A stretch of 33,915 nt of DNA from Desulfobacteraceae bacterium (GTDB lineage Bacteria > Desulfobacterota > Desulfobacteria > Desulfobacterales > JAABSP01), in the NCBI GenBank assembly GCA_011389855.1, contig JAABTM010000021.1:1-33915 (forward strand), in the 5' to 3' direction. A model generated the notes under the pieces. It had not been told where the DNA came from, did no database searches, and saw nothing but the letters and a program-made list of their open reading frames with translations. The first letter of the stretch is position 1; each line of letters begins with the position of its first letter. Both the position numbers and the translations under genes were made by a program. This document shows, in pieces, positions 16,525-24,738 of this stretch.

Positions 16525-17550
16525 TCAGGCCTGATACGGCTGGTAAACGCCCAAACTGGCCCAGCCCCCTCCCCGGGTCAGGTTTTCGACCTGTTTGACG
16601 GCATCCGGCGGCCCGATAAAGACGACGACGTTCTGGTGCGTGATGCGTTCAGGCGGCAGGTGCGATTCCGTCAGGGTCCAGTCTCCCATTACATAGTTGA
16701 AAATCCGCTGTTTTCCGTTTTCCCGGATGAATCCCTTGGCCCGAACCAATGCCGCCGGCAGAGACTGAGCCATCTGTTCGATTTCCGCCAGATCGGTCCC
16801 CTTCCATTGATAGGCCGCGGATACCAGAAGATCGGGAGGGGTCATTTCCAGCTCGGGGCTGTCCAGAAGTTCATCGATGAAGGCATCCAGTTCTTCGGGC
16901 GACATAACGGCCATCGCTTCCCCAGTCAGCTTTTCCGGGGCAGAAGCATCATTGACGTCGAAGCTGAAAAACCGGTCCAGCGGGACGTCGGCGTATACGG
17001 TCTCGTAAAATACCGGATCCGGATGGAATTTCCTTATGACGTCTTTGGTTTCGGCAACTCTTTCCGGGGGCGCCATATCGGTTTTGTTAAGAATGAACAC
17101 CGTCGAAGAAGCGATCTGTTTTTCCAAAGACGCGTAAACATCATAAGCTTCCAGAAAATGGGCGGCGTCGATGAGGCAAAACTGCTCTTTGAACTGAAAA
17201 CGGTCGTTGAAAATCGGCAGTTTCAGATCTCTCTTGAGGTCCGTTGGATTGGCCACTCCGGTGGATTCGATGATCATCACGTCGGGTTTGACCGTTGTGT
17301 TGAGTTCGTACAAGCCTTTTATGAAATCGGTCTTGACGCAAACGCAAAAGATGGAGCCTTTGCTGATCTCCATCATGTCGATGTCGTCGCCCTCCACCAG
17401 AACGCCGTCAACGCCCACCTCTCCGAACTCGTTGACCAGAAGCGTCAACTTCAAATCTTTTGGAAAGGCGTGGATGACCCGGTTTAAAAAAGTGGTTTTT
17501 CCCGATCCGAGAAAGCCGGTGATCAGATAAACTTGAGTAATGTCCGACAT
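16525..17550 (-). CDS. CobW-family GTPase with altered cysteine motif
   Basis: A full-length CobW/COG0523-type protein of 341 residues. It has Walker A ITGFLGSGKTTFLNRVIHAF, LLVNEFGEVGVDG and SKGSIFCVCVKTDFIKGLYE at the site where relatives have GGCxCC; here GS replaces GG and the Cys spacing is shifted to CVC. VMIIESTGVANPTDLK and ILNKTDMAPPE complete the GTPase, and a CobW C-terminal domain follows. COG0523 proteins are metallochaperones or cobamide-related GTPases. It is 3 nt from the small thioredoxin gene upstream and precedes the reductase and cobalt transporter. The variant motif may change metal preference. Confidence 0.85.
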   Translation of the reverse strand: MSDITQVYLITGFLGSGKTTFLNRVIHAFPKDLKLTLLVNEFGEVGVDGVLVEGDDIDMMEISKGSIFCVCVKTDFIKGLYELNTTVKPDVMIIESTGVANPTDLKRDLKLPIFNDRFQFKEQFCLIDAAHFLEAYDVYASLEKQIASSTVFILNKTDMAPPERVAETKDVIRKFHPDPVFYETVYADVPLDRFFSFDVNDASAPEKLTGEAMAVMSPEELDAFIDELLDSPELEMTPPDLLVSAAYQWKGTDLAEIEQMAQSLPAALVRAKGFIRENGKQRIFNYVMGDWTLTESHLPPERITHQNVVVFIGPPDAVKQVENLTRGGGWASLGVYQPYQA

Positions 17551-17553
17551 GGC

Positions 17554-17799
17554 TTACATCCTCTCCTTTATCTTGGCGTCGATCGATTCCGAGGAAAGAA
17601 TCTTGCCGGTTGAAACCACCTCGCCGTCAATGACCAGCCCCGGGGTCATAAAAACGCCCTTTTTTGCAAACAAATTAATATCTTTTATTTTCGTTATCTT
17701 TATATTGACATTGGAATCAAAATTCGAAACCGCCTCCACGACGTTGTCATATAGTTGATCGCACCGGGCGCACCCCGGTCCCAAGACTTCTATGATCAT
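17554..17799 (-). CDS. Small thioredoxin-fold (redox-active disulfide type) protein
   Basis: This 81-residue protein has the compact thioredoxin fold of the archaeal/bacterial 'redox-active disulfide protein 2' type. The active site GPGCARCDQLYDNV lies near the N-terminus, and the cis-Pro strand MTPGLVIDGEVVSTGKILS near residue 55. The start is ATG 17799 (MIIEVLG), supported by a strong AGGAGGGG site, not the longer ORF-track start. It is located between a zinc-ribbon protein and a CobW GTPase, close to the reductase gene, and is probably a reductant for a metal or cofactor enzyme in this operon. Confidence 0.82.
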   Translation of the reverse strand: MIIEVLGPGCARCDQLYDNVVEAVSNFDSNVNIKITKIKDINLFAKKGVFMTPGLVIDGEVVSTGKILSSESIDAKIKERM

Positions 17800-17820
17800 A
17801 ATCTCCCCTCCTGTTTTCAA

Positions 17821-18183
17821 TCATACCGCATCGGACGCCGGGCAATCAGCGTCCAAAACCTCGGCGCAAGCGACATCCGAAGACAACCTCAGGGGGTTCT
17901 GGCAAAACTTGCACACACCCAGGATGTTCGACAGCGGGTTGAGCCGCTCCCAAAGTTCGGAGTAGACGTCTGCGCTGTCCCGGGCGAGACCTCCCTGAAG
18001 GCTTTCGGGGGCGTCGAGTTCGCGAATCCGGTCCGATTTTCCGCAGTAAGGACACCGTACGCCAAAAAGCGCCAAATCGGTGCGGGGCAGGTCATGCTCT
18101 ATGATGAGCATTCTCAACTTTTCTATGGCGGCATGGGTGTCCACGGCGTCGGAAATCCTTTGTGATGATCGGTCCGGGCCCAC
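17821..18183 (-). CDS. Zinc-ribbon-like protein of unknown function
   Basis: This protein of 107-120 residues has two CxxC knuckles, VRCPYCGKSDRI and GVCKFCQNPLRL, spaced about 50 residues apart like a zinc or Fe-S binding ribbon, plus two more Cys at the tail. I do not recognise the family. The ORF track starts at GTG 18183, inside a strong hairpin. GTG 18144, with AAAGGA upstream, is a good alternative start, so the N-terminus is uncertain. It lies within the thioredoxin-rich part of the corrinoid operon. Confidence 0.6.
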   Translation of the reverse strand: MGPDRSSQRISDAVDTHAAIEKLRMLIIEHDLPRTDLALFGVRCPYCGKSDRIRELDAPESLQGGLARDSADVYSELWERLNPLSNILGVCKFCQNPLRLSSDVACAEVLDADCPASDAV

Positions 18184-18200
18184 AGGGCGCCCGGACCGAT
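18168..18200 (-). terminator. Strong intercistronic hairpin
   Basis: ATCGGTCCGGGC and GCCCGGACCGAT form a perfect 12-bp stem around a 9-nt loop, 11 bases after the thioredoxin-like gene. There is no U-run on either strand, so it may be an attenuator or a mRNA-processing/stability element. It overlaps the ORF-track start of the next gene. Confidence 0.6.
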
Positions 18201-18211
18201 AACCGGTTGAA

Positions 18212-18616
18212 TTATGACCTTTTGGAATCTGATCGGGTTGACAAGCCCGATCCTGCTTTTTCCAGATTCTCCGCGAGCTTATCGAAGTTAAACCCTTGAT
18301 CGCGAACGGACAAGAGGCGCTCTCTCAACGCATCCGTCGGCGCGCGTTTGGCCATTTCATCGATCAGTTCTTCGTACTGGGGAATGATGCTCTCGAACAC
18401 CAAGTCGTTTTCAATACAGATGGTCGGCAGGACTTTGCCTTTGAGTTCCATGAATTTGGCGACGCTGTCCTGGTTTTTAATCGACCATTCTTTATAAACA
18501 ATCATCTCTTGAACATCATCGGGCAACGCGGCGATGGATTCCATCATGTACCCGCAGGCCGCGCATTGCACGCTGTCCAAGGTCAAAACATCTATGTTGA
18601 TTTTGTCTTCAGACAT
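18212..18616 (-). CDS. Thioredoxin-like protein with CxxC (Cys homologue of the Sec protein)
   Basis: The 134-residue protein has a thioredoxin-like N-terminal half with active site SVQCAACGYMMESIAALPDD. A central helix follows, then the KVLPTICIENDLVFESIIPQ segment, with a cis-Pro-like LPT, and a helical tail. It is closely related along its length to the selenoprotein at 29275-29583, which has U at the first Cys. This makes the CAAC Cys a redox-active site rather than a structural one. It lies immediately after the Sec methyltransferase, so the two may cooperate. Its function is unknown, but a dithiol reductant or methyl-acceptor role is conceivable. Confidence 0.75.
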   Translation of the reverse strand: MSEDKINIDVLTLDSVQCAACGYMMESIAALPDDVQEMIVYKEWSIKNQDSVAKFMELKGKVLPTICIENDLVFESIIPQYEELIDEMAKRAPTDALRERLLSVRDQGFNFDKLAENLEKAGSGLSTRSDSKRS

Positions 18617-18643
18617 GATCCGAATCCTCCTGTATCTAATCTG

Positions 18644-19678
18644 TTACCATGAGTCCGGATACTTGGTATAATATTGATCGTACCAATCTCTGGCTTCAAT
18701 CGCTTGATCCATATGTTCCACCGGAACATCGTAGGGCATGTCTCACCCAGGGGCGAATGTGTAGCCGTGCTGACCGCCCGCGGCAAGGCTTACGATGGCG
18801 TCCTCCCGCGGCGAGAGCAGCCCGAGGCTCAGGGCCAGGGTCAGCTTCAGGTTGCCGCCGAAGCCGACTTTGTGTTTGAGGGCCAGGTCCCGGATGAAGT
18901 TCATGTTCATCTGCTCGTCGATGGCGAAACCGTGGGTCCCGATTTTACAGACTTCTTCCATGACCTTGGTGGCGTCTCCGCAGATGAAAAAGGACGAGGT
19001 CAACCCGGCATCCTTTATCACTTTGTTGGCGGCCTGGCTGTTGGGGGTCACGAACTTCCGGAAGGTTTCAGCCTTGATCTGGGAGGCCACGGGATCGACG
19101 TTGGCGATGATGTCGCACCCCATTTCAGCATAAAGCTCGGCCGATTTGGCGCCGACTTCCCCTGCGAACTTGCAGACTTCGGCGGCGAAATCCGGATGCT
19201 TATATACATCCGTAAAAATCCGGACGCCGGCCAGATGGGAAGCCAGGGTCAACGGGCCGCAGAACAAGCCCATCAACGCGCAGTCCAGTTCCTCCAATTG
19301 CGGTTTGGCGATCTTGGCCGCCTCGAAAATCACCGGCCAGCGGCCCGAATCCTTAGTGGGCAGTTGGAGGCCGGCCTCGGCCGGGGTCTTCTTGGAGCAA
19401 GGGTGATCGGTCACGGATGGAACGTTGTCGGGCCACCACTTCAGGCCGCAACCCACCGCGTTCGCCTCCACGGAAAGGTCGAACAAAAGCGGAATGCCGT
19501 CCGCCTTGTACCGTTTGGCGGTATGGACCACGCCTTTGGCTAACAGTTCAGGATCCTTTAGCATTTTATCAGCGGGTTCGTTAATGAGAAAAGCGCAATG
19601 GACCCCCGAATAGGGAACCCATGGCGCTTTAACGGTCTTCTTTCCTCGATAGGCATCAATCAGCATCTGCTTGGCCAT
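18644..19678 (-). CDS. Selenocysteine-containing MtaA/UroD-type methyltransferase
   Basis: The ORF track ends this gene at TGA 18745-18743 (311 aa). In frame, the reading continues U-DMPYDVPVEHMDQAIEARD and on to a TAA at 18644, giving 344 residues, the normal size of the family (349 and 350 in the two relatives here). The TGA follows GYTFAPG, just where the relatives have WPGCDLWPDIKEDNMRA and TTGCEF, the last zinc ligand of MtaA-like enzymes. A perfect 7-bp hairpin with GGU loop begins 13 nt after the UGA. The usual HxC ligand pair is FIC here, so the His ligand is also changed. AGGAG precedes the ATG. It is probably a corrinoid methyltransferase using a selenolate, but its substrate is unknown. 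Confidence 0.85.
18713..18729 (-). promoter_or_regulatory. Candidate bacterial SECIS hairpin (methyltransferase gene)
   Basis: AUGUUCC-GGU-GGAACAU is a perfect 7-bp stem with a GGU triloop. The loop begins 20 nt after the UGA, well within the range of bacterial SECIS elements, and has G at its first two positions. The hairpin lies inside coding sequence, as SelB-dependent recoding requires. Confidence 0.75.
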
Positions 19679-19786
19679 GAGGACGCTCCTTTCTCTTTCT
19701 GACGGTTAAGGTTCCAACTACCGAACAAAAATTGCCTGATTAATGTACCTCCTTTCCTCTTTAACATGTAGTGGTGACAAAACCTC

Positions 19787-20267
19787 TCATTCCAGGAGGA
19801 TAATGGCGTAATAGCTGAAAACGTCGTCGGCGTTTCCAGCCACCGCCGTCTCGATTCCCACATTTTTCAGGGTTCCGATGACATCGATGGAAAACGATTC
19901 CACCGAAGGTCGTTTTTCCTGTGGGAAGCGACAATCTGACCTGCATCGCCCGCTTGCGTTTGTTGTCGCGATAAAAATCCGGACATTTGGCGCTGCCCAC
20001 CAGCAACAGGGCGAGCTGGTATTCATCGAGGACCTTTCGGACCTTGTCGGGATTGGGGGTGGCCGGCGGGCAGCGCCGGTTGGTGTTGTATTTGGCGCAG
20101 CCGTAGCGGCATTTGAGGTGGACCCATTCGGCCACGAGAATTTTTTCGACGCCAATTGGGATCACCTCGTTCAATCCATATTTCCGGCTCTTTGCAAGCA
20201 GGCGGTCCAGCAGATGGTTTGAGACGCCCTTGTCATCTTTAAATCGGACGACCTTATTCGTCGCCAT
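19787..20267 (-). pseudogene. DUF2284 gene broken by an internal deletion
   Basis: The N-terminal part (WVHLKCRYGCAKYNTNRRCP, then PPATPNPDKVRKVLDEYQ) is a good DUF2284 first half. After RDNKRKRAMQVR the frame becomes nonsense, but another frame continues with CRFPQEKRPSVESFSIDVIG and ends YYAIILLE, the family's C-terminus. About 35-50 residues with the second Cys cluster are missing and the frame is shifted, so this is an out-of-frame deletion. The start is taken as ATG 20267 (MATNKVV), slightly overlapping the upstream gene. The gene at 5092 is an intact relative. Confidence 0.65.
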
Positions 20268-20628
20268 GATGGGGGGCCTTTTCACCTTCATCGAAACGGA
20301 GGGTCACATTCCGCGGCAGCGCCATGTCCATGGCGACTTCGGCGGTTTTCACAATCGCCAGTGGAATGCCGCAGGACGGGTGGCATCCCGACTGATCGGC
20401 GGCCCGGTAAACCGGATTCCGGGTCATGGGAAGGAAAACCTCCTTCAAGGTCAATTCCGTCAGCGTCCCGGACAGTTTTTGTATCTGGCGGCATTCAGAG
20501 CCGGTGATTGCGATTTTCACCGTCCTTTTGCCGTTTTTCCGAGCCGTGATCCGGCAAACGAAGCCGCAGACGCCGGGATCGACATGCATGCAAACGAATT
20601 CGGTCGTATCTGTTTTCGAAGATGTCAT
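20254..20628 (-). CDS. DUF6951-like cysteine-rich protein
   Basis: The 124-residue protein has two Cys-containing blocks: CMHVDPGVCGFVCRITARKN at the start and AADQSGCHPSCGIPLAIVKT near residue 85, plus SECRQIQKL. The VCGF strand, Cys-Pro pairs and C-terminal ALPRNVTLRF resemble what I recall of DUF6951, small proteins seen with UroD-type methyltransferases in anaerobes. The function is unknown; metal or Fe-S binding is suggested by the cysteines. It follows the RamA-like gene and overlaps the broken DUF2284 gene. Confidence 0.6.
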   Translation of the reverse strand: MTSSKTDTTEFVCMHVDPGVCGFVCRITARKNGKRTVKIAITGSECRQIQKLSGTLTELTLKEVFLPMTRNPVYRAADQSGCHPSCGIPLAIVKTAEVAMDMALPRNVTLRFDEGEKAPHHGDE

Positions 20629-20721
20629 GGCGCCGCGTTCCTATGCTAAAGTTGGGAGCCGCCGGCCGGCGATCGGTTCAACGCCGGCCGGCGGGAAGGA
20701 GGATCAAAAACAGGGCTAATG

Positions 20722-22809
20722 TTATTGATCCAGGATGTCGTCGGGAACTATGCCGCGCAGATGGGGAAAGTCGTCTTTCATGTGCGGCAACTGCATGGAT
20801 TCCATGAAATCCTGCTGGAAAGTGGACTCCACCGTCAACTCGATGTATTCCACGTTGCGCGAACACCAGTTGGCTTCGACGCGTTTTTTCCTGTCGAGAA
20901 GCGCCGCGCGGCATCCATCGCCGGCCGCGTTGCCGACCCCCATTATCTTTTCAATCTCGCAGTCCGGGAACAGTCCCATGGTCAGCGCTTTGGTCCGGTC
21001 CACATGGGTACCGAAAGCCCCGGCGATTTTCACCACATCCACCTTTTCCAGGCCCATGCGCTTGACCATCAGCTTGCAGCCCGCATACAGCGCGCCCTTG
21101 GCGAGCTGGATCTGACGAATATCCTTCTGGGTAATCACGATGTCCCGGTCAATGCTGGATTCCTTGGCCCAGGCCAGTACGAACTCGGGCTGATTGGTAT
21201 CCGGGTTCTTGCGGAACCGGGGAAATTCTTTCAGTTCTTTTTTGTTGAACACCCCGCTTTTGGTGATGACGCCGGAACTGTACAATTCAGCCAGAACATC
21301 CAGAATGCCGGAACCGCAAATCCCCTTGGCCTTCATTTCCTCGGGCTCGGAGAATTTGCGCCAGGCGTCGCGGCCGATCACCTTGTAATCCACTTCTTTG
21401 GTTTCCCGGTCGATGTTAATACGCTCGATAGCTCCGGGGGCGGCCCGCATGCCATAGGACAATTGAGCGCCTTCCAGGGCCGGACCGGTGGCGCAGGAAG
21501 AAGAGATCAGCTTATGCCGATTGCCCAGCACCAGTTCACCATTGGTGCCGATATCGATAATCAACTGGTTTTCCTCATGCTTGTAGGGTTCTTCCGCGAT
21601 CAGAACGCCCACGTTGTCGGCGCCCACGAAACCGGCTTCATTGGGCAGGACGAACATGTACGAGGAAGGATTGATCTTCACGCCCAGATCGCGGGCCTTG
21701 ATATCCATGCTGTGGTGAATGACCGGGGGAAACGGCGCCATGCCCACATATTCCGGATTCAAGCCGAGCAGGATGTGGTGCATGGCCGTGTTGAACCCGA
21801 TGGTGATATCTTCAACATCATCGATGGACAGACGCAGATATTCCTTGCCGTCTTCGATCACCTCGACGAACCCGTCATCTTCAATCACCTCCGCAGATTG
21901 GGCGGCCGCCTCTTCACCCTTCTTCTTTTTCTTCTTTTTCTTCTTGGGGTGGGTGGCGGCCACGGCCTTTTCGATGAGTTCGTTGAGCCCTTCGATGATG
22001 TCGTCGCTCATCCGTTTGAGGCCGTCCGGGGTGGTCATGTGGAAGGTGATCCGGGCCATGACGTCCTCGCCGTATTTGCACTGCGGATTCATCATGGAAA
22101 CGGTGTCGATCACTTCCATCGTGGTCAGATCGCAGAAATAGGCCGCCACCGTGGTGGTGCCCACATCGATGGCCAGACCATAGGATTTTTCGTGTTTTCC
22201 CGGTCGGATTCGAACGATTTCCTTATTGTTCCAGACGCTGACGGTCACCGCCCACTTACCCTCCCGCAATGCGTCGGGCAGGGTGCGGAGGGTGAAAATA
22301 TCGCAGGTCAGGTTCTGAAGGCCATAGTCCCGCTCCAGGCCCCGGCAGATCCGCTCGAAATCGCCGGTGGGTTCCTCGAAGGTAGGGGCGTCCACTTGCA
22401 CGTGGTACACCCGAACCGCGGGATCATGATCGATGGGGATGTCGCGTGCGGCTTTGCTGACCACCTGCTTGCCGGCCCGGGATTCCTCGGGAACGAAAAT
22501 CAGCATGTCGCCTTCGATTTTGGCCATGCATCCCAATCGGAAACCCTTCTCCCTCCGACCGGCGTTGATGAACTTTTCTTCCTCTTCCTGCCATGCGCTG
22601 CAATTGGCCTTGCTGGAGGTAATGCCGTATTTTTCAAAATGGCCTTCCTCCACCCGGACAATGCACTTGCCGCACACCTTTTTTTCACCGCACAGCGCTT
22701 CGATGTCGACACCGAGCAGGCGGGATGCTTCGATAATATTGATTCCCTTGGGAACTTCCCCCCTTCGGCCGGAAGGTTGAAAGATGACCATGGCTTTGTC
22801 GTCACTCAT
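20722..22809 (-). CDS. RamA-like corrinoid activation protein (2Fe-2S plus ASKHA/DUF4445)
   Basis: The 695-residue protein starts with a 2Fe-2S ferredoxin domain (IEALCGEKKVCGKCIVRVEE, with a further Cys at RLGCMAK). An ASKHA-type ATPase follows (YGLAIDVGTTTVAAYFCDL near residue 210, then LIIDIGTNGELVLGN and the ICGSGILDVLAELY and VKIAGAFGTHVDR motifs of DUF4445). Such proteins use ATP and low-potential electrons to return oxidised Co(II)-corrinoid proteins to active Co(I). The likely client is the corrinoid protein encoded just upstream. A striking insertion of nine lysines (HPKKKKKKKKKGEEAAAQ) sits in the middle of the ATPase region, followed by an acidic stretch. Its mRNA is nearly all A and G there. 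Confidence 0.9.
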   Translation of the reverse strand: MSDDKAMVIFQPSGRRGEVPKGINIIEASRLLGVDIEALCGEKKVCGKCIVRVEEGHFEKYGITSSKANCSAWQEEEEKFINAGRREKGFRLGCMAKIEGDMLIFVPEESRAGKQVVSKAARDIPIDHDPAVRVYHVQVDAPTFEEPTGDFERICRGLERDYGLQNLTCDIFTLRTLPDALREGKWAVTVSVWNNKEIVRIRPGKHEKSYGLAIDVGTTTVAAYFCDLTTMEVIDTVSMMNPQCKYGEDVMARITFHMTTPDGLKRMSDDIIEGLNELIEKAVAATHPKKKKKKKKKGEEAAAQSAEVIEDDGFVEVIEDGKEYLRLSIDDVEDITIGFNTAMHHILLGLNPEYVGMAPFPPVIHHSMDIKARDLGVKINPSSYMFVLPNEAGFVGADNVGVLIAEEPYKHEENQLIIDIGTNGELVLGNRHKLISSSCATGPALEGAQLSYGMRAAPGAIERINIDRETKEVDYKVIGRDAWRKFSEPEEMKAKGICGSGILDVLAELYSSGVITKSGVFNKKELKEFPRFRKNPDTNQPEFVLAWAKESSIDRDIVITQKDIRQIQLAKGALYAGCKLMVKRMGLEKVDVVKIAGAFGTHVDRTKALTMGLFPDCEIEKIMGVGNAAGDGCRAALLDRKKRVEANWCSRNVEYIELTVESTFQQDFMESMQLPHMKDDFPHLRGIVPDDILDQ

Positions 22810-22923
22810 GCGCAGATATCCTCCTGATCTTATGCTTAGTCCTCCGCTCCTGAAAGGGGTTAGGGGGCGGGTCCCGTTCCCGGAGGACGAGACCCGTTGC
22901 GGGCGGAGATGTTGATGGGGGTG

Positions 22924-23586
22924 CTACTTGTTTCGCATTTCCCTTAACCGGGCGATCATTTTGATGCCTTCTGAAACCGCGTTTCCGGCCGATTCGGCAT
23001 ACCCGTCGGCGCCGAACAGATTGGCGACGTCCTTGGTCACGGGCGCGCCTCCCAGCATGATGGCCACATTGGGATTCTTCTCCTTGATCATCTTGATGAC
23101 CTTTTTCATGCCCAGCATGGTGGTGGTCATCATGGCGGACATGGCGACCACTTCCGAGTCGGTGCGCAACTGCTCTTCGACGAATTTTTCAAGGGGAACA
23201 TCCCGGCCCAGGTCATGGACATCCCAGCCGGCCACGTCGAACATCATCTTGACCAGGTTCTTTCCGATGTCGTGAACATCGCCCTGAATCGAGCCGATGA
23301 CCACCTGGGCGTTGATCCCGTCCTCTTTCTTGGGAACATGGGGACGCAGAATCGCCAAACCGGCATAGAGCGCGTCCGCGCACATGAGAACCTCGGGGAC
23401 GAAATATTCGTTTTTGTCGTACAGTTCGCCCACGATCTCCATGCCCGCGGCCAGACCGTCCATGATGCCTTCCAGCGGATCGTAGCCCCCGTCCAGCCAA
23501 CCCTGGGCGGCTTCCCTGACAGTATCTTCCTCATATTCGACAACGCCGTTTTTCATCTGCTCCTGAAATTCTTCCTTGCTTGCCAT
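22924..23586 (-). CDS. B12-binding corrinoid methyl-carrier protein
   Basis: The protein has 220 residues with the two-part structure of MtaC/MtmC/MttC-like proteins. The N-terminal four-helix methionine-synthase-type cap is EIVGELYDKNEYFVPEVLMC and surrounding residues (1-90). The C-terminal Rossmann domain has the cobalt-ligand motif SIQGDVHDIGKNLVKMMF and then SAMMTTTMLGMKKVIKM and LGGAPVTKDVANLFGADGY. His in DVHDIG is the lower ligand of cobalamin. It shuttles methyl groups between the MtaA-like or substrate methyltransferase and the MtrH-like enzyme. It lies directly between MtaA-like and RamA-like genes. Confidence 0.93.
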   Translation of the reverse strand: MASKEEFQEQMKNGVVEYEEDTVREAAQGWLDGGYDPLEGIMDGLAAGMEIVGELYDKNEYFVPEVLMCADALYAGLAILRPHVPKKEDGINAQVVIGSIQGDVHDIGKNLVKMMFDVAGWDVHDLGRDVPLEKFVEEQLRTDSEVVAMSAMMTTTMLGMKKVIKMIKEKNPNVAIMLGGAPVTKDVANLFGADGYAESAGNAVSEGIKMIARLREMRNK

Positions 23587-23652
23587 TGAACCTTCCTCCT
23601 TTTCTGATTTTTTAAAAGTCGCATCCTAATGTCGTCGATGGACGATCGATGT

Positions 23653-24705
23653 TTACAGCCGACCGACCGCCGGGCTGGCCGGCTTGCCGTATTCGCGCAC
23701 GGTCTCCACGATCGCCCTCATATTGTCTTCCTTGATGTCCGGCCACAGGTCGCAACCGGGCCAGACGGCGTCCACCTTGCCGTCAATGTTCGTCTTGATG
23801 CCGGCAACGGCTTCCTCCACCGTGGTTTCTTCCTTGCAGGGAAGGGCGAACACGTCGAAGTTGCCCAGCACGAGGACGTCGTCGCCGACCTTTTCGCGGG
23901 TTTCCGTGAGGTTGTTCTTGATATCGACGCTCAGGGCATCGGCGCCGCAATCGTTCATCATCGGGATGATCAGGTCCGTGGCGCCGCAGATGTGAAGCAC
24001 CTTGGGGGATTCCCAGGATTCCAGGATTCTCATGACTCGGGGCTTGATCATTTCCTTCCAGGTTTTCGGGCTGATGAGGTCCGTGCCCGTGGCCATCTCG
24101 CGCAGGGTCATGTAATCCGCGCCGGCGGCCTTGTAGGCCCCGCTGACCTTGATGAGCATGTCGGTGATCTTGTCCAGAACCTCCTCCACCTTTTTCTTCT
24201 GCTTGAAGACGCCCTTGAGCAACAGGTCCAGCTCCAGGAGCTGACCCGCCATGGTGAACGGTCCCAGGACCCAGCTGCCGATGGCGCGATCCGGGGCCAG
24301 CTCCTTGGCCTTCCGGATGGCCTCGCATACCATGGGAACCCGACCCATCTCGGCGATGTTGTCGGGAAATTCCACATCGTCCATGGTTTGCCAGATCTTT
24401 TCCGGGATGGTGGGGTAGAGGATATCCATGGAATCCTCGTACAGGCTGATCTCGTTGCCCACGGCCTGGGATTCGACGGTCATGTCGAAAGGAACGACCA
24501 CGGAATCGAAACCGAACATCTCGCTGGTGGTGACGGCGGCTTTGGCCATCATCTCGGCATTGGTGTGCACCTTGGCAAACTGGTAACCGAGTTGGGTAAT
24601 GGCCGGCATGAGCACCATCCCCATTCCGCTGAAAAAGGGCATGGTGTCCACGGGTTCCTTGTTGAACATACGCATCACACGTTCTTTCGGGGTGAGTTCC
24701 GCCAT
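23653..24705 (-). CDS. MtaA/UroD-family corrinoid methyltransferase (Cys form)
   Basis: The 350-residue UroD-fold protein carries the complete zinc ligand set of MtaA-like enzymes: KVLHICGATD (HxC, about residue 240) and AVWPGCDLWPDIKEDNMRAI (last Cys, near residue 318). It starts MAELTPKERVMRMFNKEPVD, a typical UroD-family opening. It should move methyl groups to or from the corrinoid protein encoded immediately downstream. AAGGAGGAAG lies before the ATG. It is the best in-window template for the Sec enzyme at 18644, which has U in place of this last Cys. Confidence 0.9.
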   Translation of the reverse strand: MAELTPKERVMRMFNKEPVDTMPFFSGMGMVLMPAITQLGYQFAKVHTNAEMMAKAAVTTSEMFGFDSVVVPFDMTVESQAVGNEISLYEDSMDILYPTIPEKIWQTMDDVEFPDNIAEMGRVPMVCEAIRKAKELAPDRAIGSWVLGPFTMAGQLLELDLLLKGVFKQKKKVEEVLDKITDMLIKVSGAYKAAGADYMTLREMATGTDLISPKTWKEMIKPRVMRILESWESPKVLHICGATDLIIPMMNDCGADALSVDIKNNLTETREKVGDDVLVLGNFDVFALPCKEETTVEEAVAGIKTNIDGKVDAVWPGCDLWPDIKEDNMRAIVETVREYGKPASPAVGRL

Positions 24706-24738
24706 TTGCTTCCTCCTTTTTGTCTTATGATAAATAGG

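Noticed and set aside
15595-17487. 630-codon plus-strand ORF
   Set aside because: Antisense shadow of the TrxR-like and CobW genes, which have clear motifs on the minus strand.
20719-22827. 702-codon plus-strand ORF opposite the RamA-like gene
   Set aside because: It is the GC-rich shadow of the real minus-strand gene. The minus frame has all ferredoxin and ASKHA motifs; the plus frame has none.
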